Shown here: piece by piece, positions 1 to 7,196 of the stretch
How the letters are laid out: the number at the start of each line of letters is the position of its first letter
Position numbering within the stretch: position 1 is the stretch's first letter
Source of the DNA: Allopusillimonas sp048270225
Lineage (GTDB): Bacteria > Pseudomonadota > Gammaproteobacteria > Burkholderiales > Burkholderiaceae_B
Direction of reading: 5' to 3'
Length of the DNA: 64,000 nt
NCBI GenBank assembly: GCA_048270225.1
Contig: JBLWTG010000002.1
Coordinates: 496,001 to 560,000 of the forward strand
Position numbers and translations under genes: made by a program
Notes under the pieces: generated by a model
Seen by the model: only the letters and a program-made list of their open reading frames with translations
What the model was told of the DNA's origin: nothing
Databases searched by the model: none

Positions 1-1560
1 CGGGGCGCCGTGTCGCTGGCCCTGGCCCTCGCCGTTACCGAGCAGCACAACGTGCCTTACGAGGCCCGCCAGTTCATTGCCGTCGCCACGACAGGCTTTG
101 TGCTGATGACGCTGTTTATCAACGGCATCAGCCTGCGCCCCTTGATACGCAAGCTGCGCCTGAATGAACTGCCGTTGCTCGAGCGCGTGCTGCGCAACCA
201 GGCGGTTGTTGTCGCACTCGAGGATATTCGCGAGAAAACCGACCGGATCGCCGACCGCGAACACATCAGCAACGATGCCCGCCAAAGCGTGGACACTGTC
301 TTTGACGCGACCCAGGCCAGCATAGACGGCGGCGAGCTGGCCAGCCTGACGGTTGATCAAAAGGTGTCGATCGGTCTGGGAATTATCGCGACCCGCGAAG
401 AGGAACTGTTCTATGACACCCTCAAGGCCCAGGTCGTCGACTGGCGGGCGGCCGAAGCCCTGCTGGCCCGGGCCGAACGCATGAGCGATGCAGTGCGCAC
501 CGGCGGTCTGCAGGGCTTCCGCGCGGCAATATCGGCCGACCTGCGTTACTCCCCCGCATTCAGGATCGCGCTGCGACTGCACTATATTTTCGGCTTTCAG
601 GGTTGGCTGACACGCGAGCTGGCCAAGCGTTTCACCAATCTCATGAGCAAACGCTCAGTGGCCCAACACCTGGTCGAATTCGCAGAAGAGGAAATACAGC
701 CGCTGCTCGGCAAGGAAGCTACCGACGAGATCGTCCAGGCGCATCGCTACCGCCTCGCGCAACTGGACACCGCCCTGCAGGCACTGAGCCTGCAGTATCC
801 CAAGTTCGCCCTCTGGCTGCAGGAAGCTTACCTGGGCCGCATGGCACGCGCACTCGAACGTCTGCGCTACCGCGATATGCTGTCCCAGGCGCTCATTACC
901 GGCGAGATGTACGCAGACCTGATCAAGCAGACCGAACGCCGCTGGCAGCATGTACAGCAGCATCCCAGCCTGGACATCTCCATGGGCGCTACCGAACTCA
1001 TCCAGCGCGTTCCCATGTTCGAAGGGTTATCCCCAGAGAACCTGAAAGCCATCAGCAAGCTGCTCAAGCCGCGCCTGGCCGTGCCTGACCAGCATATCCG
1101 GATGCATACCAGGCGCAACCGCGCCATGTACATCGTGGCCTCTGGGGCGGTGAACATCCGGCTGCCCGATCAGAGCTGCGTCGAATTGGGTACAGGGGAA
1201 ATCTTTGGAGAAATCGGCCTGATGTCCGAATCGTCGTTCGAGGCCGACGCCACTTCACTGGGCTACAGCCGCCTGCTGATGCTGCAGGAGCGAGACCTGG
1301 ACAAGCTGCTCAATCGGGATCCCGCACTGCGCGAGAAAATCGAAGCGGTGGTCAAGCAGCGCCTGCGTGCGCTGGAGGTGTGGCGCGAGTTCCAGTCGGG
1401 CGTGCGCCAGCATGAACCATTGCCCGACCTCATGCCGCATCGCGACGCGTCGGCTGACTCAACCTTGCCCGAAGTCGAGCATCCTCTGCCGCCCCAACCA
1501 GCAGCAGAGGCTGGCGCGCATGCCAAAGACCAGGATGCGGAAGGCGGGACGCCGGCCTAG
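1..1560 (+). CDS. Cation:proton antiporter with C-terminal cyclic-nucleotide-binding domain (5' partial)
   Basis: The reading frame is open to the first base (RGAVSLALALAV, the end-of-membrane-domain motif of NhaP/CPA1 sodium or potassium/proton exchangers), so the gene starts upstream of the window and the in-frame GTG at 10 is not its start. The visible part holds the last one or two membrane helices (to about residue 50). A long helical cytoplasmic region follows, to about 330. A cyclic-nucleotide-binding (CAP_ED) fold follows at about 335-455, with the phosphate-cassette-like segment GEIFGEIGLMSES. The tail is acidic and Pro/Ala-rich. The domain order matches SOS1-like bacterial exchangers. 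Ligand binding is inferred from the fold. The gene converges on the SCO1 gene with an 11-base gap. Confidence 0.85.
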   Translation, partial: RGAVSLALALAVTEQHNVPYEARQFIAVATTGFVLMTLFINGISLRPLIRKLRLNELPLLERVLRNQAVVVALEDIREKTDRIADREHISNDARQSVDTVFDATQASIDGGELASLTVDQKVSIGLGIIATREEELFYDTLKAQVVDWRAAEALLARAERMSDAVRTGGLQGFRAAISADLRYSPAFRIALRLHYIFGFQGWLTRELAKRFTNLMSKRSVAQHLVEFAEEEIQPLLGKEATDEIVQAHRYRLAQLDTALQALSLQYPKFALWLQEAYLGRMARALERLRYRDMLSQALITGEMYADLIKQTERRWQHVQQHPSLDISMGATELIQRVPMFEGLSPENLKAISKLLKPRLAVPDQHIRMHTRRNRAMYIVASGAVNIRLPDQSCVELGTGEIFGEIGLMSESSFEADATSLGYSRLLMLQERDLDKLLNRDPALREKIEAVVKQRLRALEVWREFQSGVRQHEPLPDLMPHRDASADSTLPEVEHPLPPQPAAEAGAHAKDQDAEGGTPA

Positions 1561-1571
1561 GCCGAACCGGA

Positions 1572-2174
1572 CTACAGCAGCGCGCGAATGTCGTGCGCGA
1601 TGTCTTTGGCCGAGGCATCGCCCCTGACCAGCACCCGCGCCTCGCCATCCTGATCCAGAAGATAGAACGAGGCCGAATGATCCATGGTGTACTGTTCCGG
1701 CGTCGCACCCTTGACCTTGGCATAGTAAGCCTTGAAGGACTTGGCCGTGGCAGCCAGCTGTTCAGGCGTGCCGGTCAGCCCGATGAAATGAGGATTGAAC
1801 GCCTTTACATAACTGGCGAGCACCTCGGGCGTGTCGCGCTCCGGATCGACACTGATCATGATCACCTGCGCCTTGCCCGCGTCATCGCCCAGCAGCGTCA
1901 TGGCCTGCGCAAGCTCGGCCATGGCCGTGGGGCAGACATCCGGACACTGGGTAAAGCCAAAGAAGACAACCTTGACCTTGCCCTTGTAGTCGGCCAGCGT
2001 ACGCAGCTTGCCGTTACCGTCCTGCATTGCCATGTCCTTGCCCAAGTGCGAGCCCGTAATGTCGGACCCCAGGAACGCGGGCTTGCTTTCGCCGCAGCCG
2101 GCCATTGCTGCCGCCAGCGCCGTTGCGGCAGCAACGGCCATCAGGCTGCGGCGGCTCTTGGAAAATACAAACAT
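1572..2174 (-). CDS. SCO1/SenC/PrrC family copper chaperone lipoprotein
   Basis: Thioredoxin-fold copper chaperone that loads the CuA site of cytochrome c oxidase subunit II. From the ATG at 2174 the product is 200 residues. A lipoprotein signal ends at Cys27 (AAAMAGC), so it should be anchored to the outer face of the inner membrane. The copper ligands are all present: CPDVC at 77-81 and the distal His166 in DHSASF. A TTG 15 bases upstream is open in frame, but the ATG places the signal peptide better. It is the last gene of the oxidase assembly run, 24 bases after ctaB on the same strand, which supports a role in CuA maturation. Confidence 0.92.
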   Translation of the reverse strand: MFVFSKSRRSLMAVAAATALAAAMAGCGESKPAFLGSDITGSHLGKDMAMQDGNGKLRTLADYKGKVKVVFFGFTQCPDVCPTAMAELAQAMTLLGDDAGKAQVIMISVDPERDTPEVLASYVKAFNPHFIGLTGTPEQLAATAKSFKAYYAKVKGATPEQYTMDHSASFYLLDQDGEARVLVRGDASAKDIAHDIRALL

Positions 2175-2198
2175 GACAGCACCTACCAATAAGTGGGC

Positions 2199-3089
2199 TC
2201 AGACCAGGCCAAGCCAGTGATCAACGAGCAGGGCCGCAAACAGGAGCGCCAGATACAGGATGGAGTATTTGAACAGCTTGCGGGACAGCTCATCGGAATA
2301 CGCCCTGTACAGACGCCAGGCATACAGGATGAAAATACCGCTCAGCACAATGGCGCAGGCCAGGTAGAACATGCCGCTCATGCGCACGACAAAAGGCAGC
2401 AATGTTGCGGCAAACAGCGCGAAACTGTAGAGCAGTATGTGCAGACGAGTGAACTGCTTGCCATGCGTAACAGGCAGCATGGGCAGGCCCGACTTGGCGT
2501 AATCGTTGTTGCGATAGAGCGCCAGTGCCCAGAAATGCGGGGGCGTCCAGATAAAGATGATCAGCACCAGTATCCACGCCTCGGCCGGCACGGCGTTGGC
2601 GACGGTGGCCCACCCCAGCGCGGGCGGCATGGCGCCCGACAGGCCGCCGATGACGATATTCTGCGGCGTGAGCGGCTTGAGGATCATGGTATAGATCACT
2701 GCATAGCCCACAAACGTGGCGAAGGTCAGCCACATGGTCAGGGGATTGACCAGCTGATACAGCACCAGCATGCCCAGCCCGCCGAGCACGCCGGAAAACA
2801 GAATGACCTGATTGTTGCTGATGGTGCCGCGCGCGGTGGCGCGTCTTGCGGTACGCAGCATGCGTGCGTCGATTTCCTGCTCGATCAGGCAGTTGACGGC
2901 GAAGGCCGCCGCCGCCAGCAGCCAGATGCCTATCGTACCCGCCACGACCAGGCGCAGGTCCGGCAGGCCAGGGCTGGCCAGAAACATGCCGATGATGGCG
3001 CAGAAAACAGCCAGTTGTGTCACACGCGGCTTGGTCAGTACGAGATACTGGCGAAACAGGGGCTGGCTGGGTGCGGTTACGGTACTCAT
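2199..3089 (-). CDS. ctaB: Protohaem IX farnesyltransferase (haem O synthase)
   Basis: Inner-membrane UbiA-family prenyltransferase that adds farnesyl to haem B to give haem O for the aa3 oxidase. At 296 residues it has normal family length. The first Asp/Asn-rich diphosphate-binding motif is seen as NCLIEQEID in the second helix, and the loop TPPHFWALA is diagnostic of the haem O synthase branch. About nine hydrophobic segments are visible. Its start overlaps the ctaA stop by four bases (3086-3089), implying translational coupling of two consecutive steps of haem A synthesis. Confidence 0.96.
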   Translation of the reverse strand: MSTVTAPSQPLFRQYLVLTKPRVTQLAVFCAIIGMFLASPGLPDLRLVVAGTIGIWLLAAAAFAVNCLIEQEIDARMLRTARRATARGTISNNQVILFSGVLGGLGMLVLYQLVNPLTMWLTFATFVGYAVIYTMILKPLTPQNIVIGGLSGAMPPALGWATVANAVPAEAWILVLIIFIWTPPHFWALALYRNNDYAKSGLPMLPVTHGKQFTRLHILLYSFALFAATLLPFVVRMSGMFYLACAIVLSGIFILYAWRLYRAYSDELSRKLFKYSILYLALLFAALLVDHWLGLV

Positions 3090-4096
3090 GTGGGTATTTT
3101 AGCCTCTCCGGCCCGGGACAGACGCACGAGCAGGGTAACACTGGCCAGCGTCAGACCGGCCGCACCACCATTATGGAGTACGGCGATCAACAGCGGCCAC
3201 TGGAAGAAAATCGTGGTCAGGCCAGTCAGCAACTGGGCCAGCAATAGCCCCAGCAGCAGTCGGGACGGCCCGCGCAGGCCAGGTTCGGCCAGCATTTTCC
3301 ATCCCAGGACGGCCAGGTATATGAACACGATCGCAGCAAAATTGCGATGCACCCAGTGTATCGCTGTCAGGGCTTCCTGGGAAATCATATCGCCCGACGG
3401 CAGTACGCCCAGGCCCCGCACCAGAGAGTACCCGCTTCGGAAATCCATCTGGGGCAGCCACTGGCCGTGGCAGGTCGGAAAATCCATGCACGCAAGCGCC
3501 GCATAATTGGTGCTGACCCACCCGCCCAGCGCGATCTGTACGAATAGCAGCGCCAGACCGCAAGCCATCCATGGCCGGAAACGCCCCGCACTCGCCGGCA
3601 CCCAGGGATGGGGCTTCTCGCGAGCGGCCAGCCAGGTCATGAGCGAGAGCAGCAGCATGCCGCCAAGCAGGTGCGAAGTGACCACCAGCGGCATCAGCTT
3701 GTGCGTTACTGTCCAGGCCCCAAATGCGCCCTGCACGCATACCGCCACCAACGTTACAGTCGCCAGCCGGGGAGTATGCCCCAGCACTTTGCGGTAACGC
3801 CAGGCCATATAGACAATGGCGATAATGAGCATGCCCAGTATCGAACCGGCGTAGCGATGGATCATTTCTATCCAGGCTTTCGAAAAACTCACTGCGCCAT
3901 AAGGCATGGCCTGCAGCGCATTCTCGATATGGGTGCTGGCGCCCAGCGGCGTCACATTCCCATAGCAGCCCGGCCAGTCCGGGCAGCCCAGGCCCGAATC
4001 GGTCAGCCGCACAAAAGCGCCGAACATGATCAGGTCCAGCGTCAGGAACCAGGTCAGGAAAACGAGCTTGCGATAGCGTTGAACAATGCGTGCCAT
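3086..4096 (-). CDS. ctaA: Haem A synthase (COX15/CtaA family)
   Basis: Inner-membrane monooxygenase that oxidises the C8 methyl of haem O to the formyl group of haem A. The 336-residue protein has about eight hydrophobic helices in two related halves. The conserved segments LTDSGLGCPDWPGCYG near the N-terminus, EMIHRYAG and IHWVHRNFA carry the haem-ligand histidines. The cysteine pair after the first helix (GCPDWPGC) is the redox pair known in this family. It lies directly upstream of ctaB, with which it overlaps by four bases, and six bases downstream of the SCO-like gene. Confidence 0.96.
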   Translation of the reverse strand: MARIVQRYRKLVFLTWFLTLDLIMFGAFVRLTDSGLGCPDWPGCYGNVTPLGASTHIENALQAMPYGAVSFSKAWIEMIHRYAGSILGMLIIAIVYMAWRYRKVLGHTPRLATVTLVAVCVQGAFGAWTVTHKLMPLVVTSHLLGGMLLLSLMTWLAAREKPHPWVPASAGRFRPWMACGLALLFVQIALGGWVSTNYAALACMDFPTCHGQWLPQMDFRSGYSLVRGLGVLPSGDMISQEALTAIHWVHRNFAAIVFIYLAVLGWKMLAEPGLRGPSRLLLGLLLAQLLTGLTTIFFQWPLLIAVLHNGGAAGLTLASVTLLVRLSRAGEAKIPT

Positions 4097-4102
4097 GCTG
4101 CG

Positions 4103-4747
4103 CTAGCCTATTCTCGAATTGCGGATCAGCTTGGAGATGTCATCGCGCACGGACAAGGGATCGGCACCGGCCGGGTAACGCATCATGAGGTTGCCCAGGG
4201 GATCGATAATCCACATCGGCGCCTTGAGCGCCTCATCGCGCTGCTCCGGCGTGGCGTCGGGGGCGAGGAACGCGGCCAGCCGGGCAGGATCAGCGCGCAG
4301 CATGTTGGTGCCGCGATAGGCGTCCAGCACCGTCGGGGAAACATCGCCGTCGTCAGTCACAAACCAGACGCGCGACAGACGCTCCACGTTCTTGCCCTGG
4401 CTGGCATGCGAGTTGCGGAGGATGAACAGCTTGCGCACGCAGGACTCGGGGCAGGCCGATGCATCGGCGCTCACCAGCAGCCACTGGCCGCGCAGGCTTT
4501 CAAGATTGAACGCCTTGCCATCGAGCGTCTTGAGCGGCAAGGCGGCGCTATCGGGCATGGGACGCTGCGGCTGCACCAGCGTGCCATAGTTGGTCTGACC
4601 CTCGGGCCGCAGGCCCAAGGCAGGAACATAATAAGCCAGCAGGGCCAGAACAATAGGCGTCAGGCAAATCAGGATGATCAGGTAGACCGGCAACATTGAG
4701 CGCTGGCGCGGAGCGCCAGGCGAGGGTGCAGAATTCGTGCTGGGCAC
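4103..4747 (-). CDS. SCO-like thioredoxin-fold membrane protein of the oxidase assembly cluster
   Basis: A 214-residue protein starting at GTG 4747, with AAGGA eight bases upstream and 16 bases after the SURF1 stop. A longer frame reaches 4876 but would run into SURF1. It has one membrane anchor (about residues 18-40) and then a thioredoxin-like domain with CPESC at 99-103. The usual distal copper-ligand His of SCO proteins is absent: the equivalent region reads MWIIDPLGNLMMRYP. Members of this family sit beside ctaA in many Burkholderiales and are often called hypothetical or misnamed as oxidase subunits. A thiol-redox or copper-handling role in oxidase assembly is inferred from fold and neighbours. 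Confidence 0.75.
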   Translation of the reverse strand: MPSTNSAPSPGAPRQRSMLPVYLIILICLTPIVLALLAYYVPALGLRPEGQTNYGTLVQPQRPMPDSAALPLKTLDGKAFNLESLRGQWLLVSADASACPESCVRKLFILRNSHASQGKNVERLSRVWFVTDDGDVSPTVLDAYRGTNMLRADPARLAAFLAPDATPEQRDEALKAPMWIIDPLGNLMMRYPAGADPLSVRDDISKLIRNSRIG

Positions 4748-4763
4748 AGTAATATCCTTGAAA

Positions 4764-5579
4764 TCAGGGGTTGCGCGTCCGGCGCAACGCGCGCCAGGCG
4801 ATAAACAGCCATGCAATCGCTGCAATGGCCGCAAAACCAAACCATTGCAAGGCGTAGCCGCGATTCTGATCGGCATCCACCGACGGCTCGGGCCAATCGT
4901 ACTGCATGGCCGGAACTTGCCCCGCCATGCCAGCGCCGGCCGATTCGCCTGCCGGTTGCGCCGCGGTCGTTTGCGCCAGGACTGTCGGCAGCAATTTTAA
5001 ACCCGTGGCCGCCGCGTAATCATTGAGATCCAGATTCTGCACCACAGGCACCGTGCCATCGGCCAACGGCAATTGGACGGGCAGTTTCGTGGCGCCGCCG
5101 CCCGCCCAGCCGGCGAGCTCAAACAGGCGCGGCACCCGCGCCAGCAACTCGCCTTGAACGGCCTGCTCGCCTGTAGGCGTCGGCACCTGGGGTGCGATAG
5201 GCAAACCTGTCGCGCCCGTAAAGCGGGGCAGCCAGCCCCGCAGCACCAGCACCGCGACCTGACCGGGCAACATCAGCGGCGTTGCCACCCAATAACCCGG
5301 TTGTCCCTGATGGTTGCGGTTTTCCAGTAGCACCGTCAGGTCATGGCGCCAGACACCCGCCGCACTTGCCGGCCGCCAGGGCACCAGGGCGCTGTCTGCA
5401 ATGCCGGCCTCCAGCTGCAGGGGTGCGCTGGCGCGGCCATGCGCAATCGACTGGCTGATGGCCGTCCGCTCAGCGGCGCGGCGCAACTGCCAATTGCCCA
5501 GCGACACGAAAACATACGCCAGCACTGCCAGGAGTAGCAAAGCGGCCAGCGTGCGATAACTCGTGTGTAGGCGTACCAT
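4764..5579 (-). CDS. SURF1 family cytochrome oxidase biogenesis protein
   Basis: SURF1/Shy1 homologue of 271 residues. It has the family's layout: one N-terminal helix (about 10-30), a large periplasmic domain and one C-terminal helix (about 240-262). The signature GNWQLRRAAER follows the first helix, and GYALQWFGFA opens the second. SURF1 proteins bind haem A and aid its insertion into subunit I. The gene sits between ctaE and the SCO-like gene on the same strand and diverges from the small DUF2909 gene 35 bases away. Confidence 0.93.
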   Translation of the reverse strand: MVRLHTSYRTLAALLLLAVLAYVFVSLGNWQLRRAAERTAISQSIAHGRASAPLQLEAGIADSALVPWRPASAAGVWRHDLTVLLENRNHQGQPGYWVATPLMLPGQVAVLVLRGWLPRFTGATGLPIAPQVPTPTGEQAVQGELLARVPRLFELAGWAGGGATKLPVQLPLADGTVPVVQNLDLNDYAAATGLKLLPTVLAQTTAAQPAGESAGAGMAGQVPAMQYDWPEPSVDADQNRGYALQWFGFAAIAAIAWLFIAWRALRRTRNP

Positions 5580-5614
5580 GTCTGCAATAATTCAAACTTT
5601 TTCAGAGGCAAATA

Positions 5615-5821
5615 ATGCGTATTCTCGTCGTGCTGGCCTTCCTGGGCATCCTGGGAAGCCTGGCATCCGCGCTGATCTACCTCATGCGCGACAAAGGCCG
5701 CACCAACCGGACTGTCAATGCCCTCACGGTGCGCATCGGCCTGTCTATCGCACTATTTCTGTTTGTACTCTTCGCCCACCACATGGGCTGGATCCAGAGT
5801 ACAGGCGTTCCCGCTGGCTAG
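5615..5821 (+). CDS. DUF2909 twin-transmembrane small protein
   Basis: A 68-residue protein with two hydrophobic segments (about 1-23 and 40-60) joined by a short basic loop (MRDKGRTNRT). The layout and sequence match the DUF2909 family, which is found in cytochrome oxidase loci of beta- and gammaproteobacteria. The start is supported by AGAGG eight bases upstream. It is the only gene of the locus on the plus strand and ends at a symmetrical terminator. Its biochemical role is not known; a link to oxidase assembly is inferred only from position. Confidence 0.85.
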   Translation: MRILVVLAFLGILGSLASALIYLMRDKGRTNRTVNALTVRIGLSIALFLFVLFAHHMGWIQSTGVPAG

Positions 5822-5872
5822 GAAAAGAACAAAGCCCCCCAAGGGAGCGATGCTTGCATCGGGCGATCCAGG

Positions 5873-5902
5873 AAAAAAGGCTGGCAACCGCCAGCCTTTT
5901 TT
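5873..5902. terminator. Bidirectional rho-independent terminator
   Basis: A perfect seven-base stem GGCTGGC/GCCAGCC with an AACC loop is flanked by six A on the left and six T on the right. It can therefore end transcription of the DUF2909 gene (+) and of the ctaC-to-ctaE run (-). Confidence 0.9.
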
Positions 5903-5933
5903 GCGTGCACCTGCAAAAGGCTGCCCGATTGTC

Positions 5934-6809
5934 TTAGAACCAGTAGACGAACAGGTACAGGCCCAGCCAGACCACATCAACAAAGTGCCAGTACCAGGCC
6001 GCGCCCTCGAATCCGAAGTGATGGTCGGGCGTGAAATGGCCCTTGATCAGGCGGAACAGGATGATGGTCAGGAAGGTGGCGCCCAGAATAACGTGGAAGC
6101 CATGGAAACCCGTCAGCATGTAGAACAGCGAACCATAGGCGCCCGAATTGAACTGCAGGTTCAGTTCGGTATAGGCATGATGGTATTCGTAGGCCTGGCA
6201 GGCCACGAAGCAGAAGCCCAGAATCACTGTCGTGGCAAGCCAGAAAATCGCCTTGCTGCGATGATTGGCGCGCATCGCGTGGTGGGAAATTGTCAGTGTC
6301 AGGCCTGAAGTCAGCAGCAGCGCCGTGTTGATGGTAGGCAGCCAGAACGGACCCACGGTCTTGAACTCGGGCACGACGCCGGCAGGGCCAAAATTAGGCC
6401 AGCTGCCGGTGAAGTTGGGCCAGAGCAGTGTCTGATGATCCAGGTTGCTCAGCCAGGGCGTGGTCACTTCGCGGGCATACCAGAGGGCGCCGAAAAACGC
6501 GCCGAAGAACATGACTTCCGAGAAAATGAACCAGGCCATGCTCCAGCGATAGGAGTGGTCCACACGCACGCTGTTCATGCCGCCTTCGGATTCGCGGATC
6601 GCGTCGCCGAACCAGCCATACAGCACGACGAACAGGCTCAGCAGGCCAACAATGAACAGCCAGAAGCCCACGTGATAGCTATTGACCCACAAGGCCGCCC
6701 CGAGCAGCGTGAGCAGCAAGGAAAAGCTGGCCCGGACCGGGTGTACTGAATCGGCGGGCACGTAGTAGTAAGGTGCCTCTTTCCCCTGAGCCGAGTGACT
6801 TGCACTCAT
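5934..6809 (-). CDS. ctaE: Cytochrome c oxidase subunit III
   Basis: Core subunit III of the aa3-type oxidase, 291 residues with seven hydrophobic helices and no metal centre, as in the family. Recognisable conserved stretches include SEVMFFGAFF, GFHGFHVILG and the C-terminal WHFVDVVWLGLYL. It follows the DUF2970 gene by 33 bases. In many relatives a Cox11/CtaG gene lies upstream of subunit III; none is present here. A terminator follows the stop, so the SURF1-to-SCO1 genes beyond the divergent DUF2909 gene probably form a separate transcript. Confidence 0.96.
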   Translation of the reverse strand: MSASHSAQGKEAPYYYVPADSVHPVRASFSLLLTLLGAALWVNSYHVGFWLFIVGLLSLFVVLYGWFGDAIRESEGGMNSVRVDHSYRWSMAWFIFSEVMFFGAFFGALWYAREVTTPWLSNLDHQTLLWPNFTGSWPNFGPAGVVPEFKTVGPFWLPTINTALLLTSGLTLTISHHAMRANHRSKAIFWLATTVILGFCFVACQAYEYHHAYTELNLQFNSGAYGSLFYMLTGFHGFHVILGATFLTIILFRLIKGHFTPDHHFGFEGAAWYWHFVDVVWLGLYLFVYWF

Positions 6810-6842
6810 GGTGATCTCCTGCGAATTATTGAATTAAAGATA

Positions 6843-7076
6843 TTAGGACAAATAGCCGATCAGTACGCGGGCAGCCGTGACCAGCGCCACAACAAAGACC
6901 AGCGCAGCCAGTATGCCGGCGATGATCAGATGCACGGGATTAAGGTTGGCGATATCGTCCGTGTAGCCTCTTCCCTTGCGCACCCCGAAAAACCCCCAGG
7001 CCACGGCTTTCATGGTCTGGAAGAAGTTCAGCTTGCGGCGGGCCAGGTGGTTGATGTCGTCGGTCATGTCCGGCAT
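6843..7076 (-). CDS. DUF2970 small membrane protein of the oxidase cluster
   Basis: A 77-residue protein with the DUF2970 signature (MKAVAWGFFGVRKG) followed by one C-terminal membrane helix (about 52-73). The start at 7076 was chosen because this ATG shares its A with the TGA of the preceding 36-residue gene (TGATG), with GGGAGG just before it. An in-frame ATG at 7067 and an upstream-extended frame to 7112 are less likely. DUF2970 proteins recur in proteobacterial oxidase operons between subunits I and III. Their function is unknown; a role in assembly is inferred from context. Confidence 0.83.
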   Translation of the reverse strand: MPDMTDDINHLARRKLNFFQTMKAVAWGFFGVRKGRGYTDDIANLNPVHLIIAGILAALVFVVALVTAARVLIGYLS

Positions 7077-7186
7077 CAGCCTCCCAGCGAGCCGCCGCGC
7101 CAGAAAGCCCACGCCATCACCGCAATCACCACGATGACGAGGGCGATGGCGGTATTGCGGTTTTTTCGGCGCTGTTCGGGTGTCAT
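7076..7186 (-). CDS. Small (36-residue) cytochrome oxidase assembly-type membrane protein
   Basis: A short gene encoding 36 residues: a basic N-terminus (MTPEQRRKNRNT), a single hydrophobic helix (about 13-29) and a Gly-rich end. It starts 10 bases after the ctaD stop, and its TGA overlaps the ATG of the DUF2970 gene, so it is embedded in the operon with signs of translational coupling. Tiny proteins of this shape, beginning MTPEQRR, lie between ctaD and ctaG in many Burkholderiales and are annotated as cytochrome oxidase small assembly proteins. The assignment rests on that position and sequence style. Confidence 0.8.
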   Translation of the reverse strand: MTPEQRRKNRNTAIALVIVVIAVMAWAFWRGGSLGG

Positions 7187-7196
7187 GGATGCTGCC

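Noticed and set aside
2193..3506. A 437-codon open frame on the plus strand opposite ctaB and ctaA.
   Set aside because: Antisense to two conserved enzymes; Gln/His/Arg-rich product without recognisable domains.
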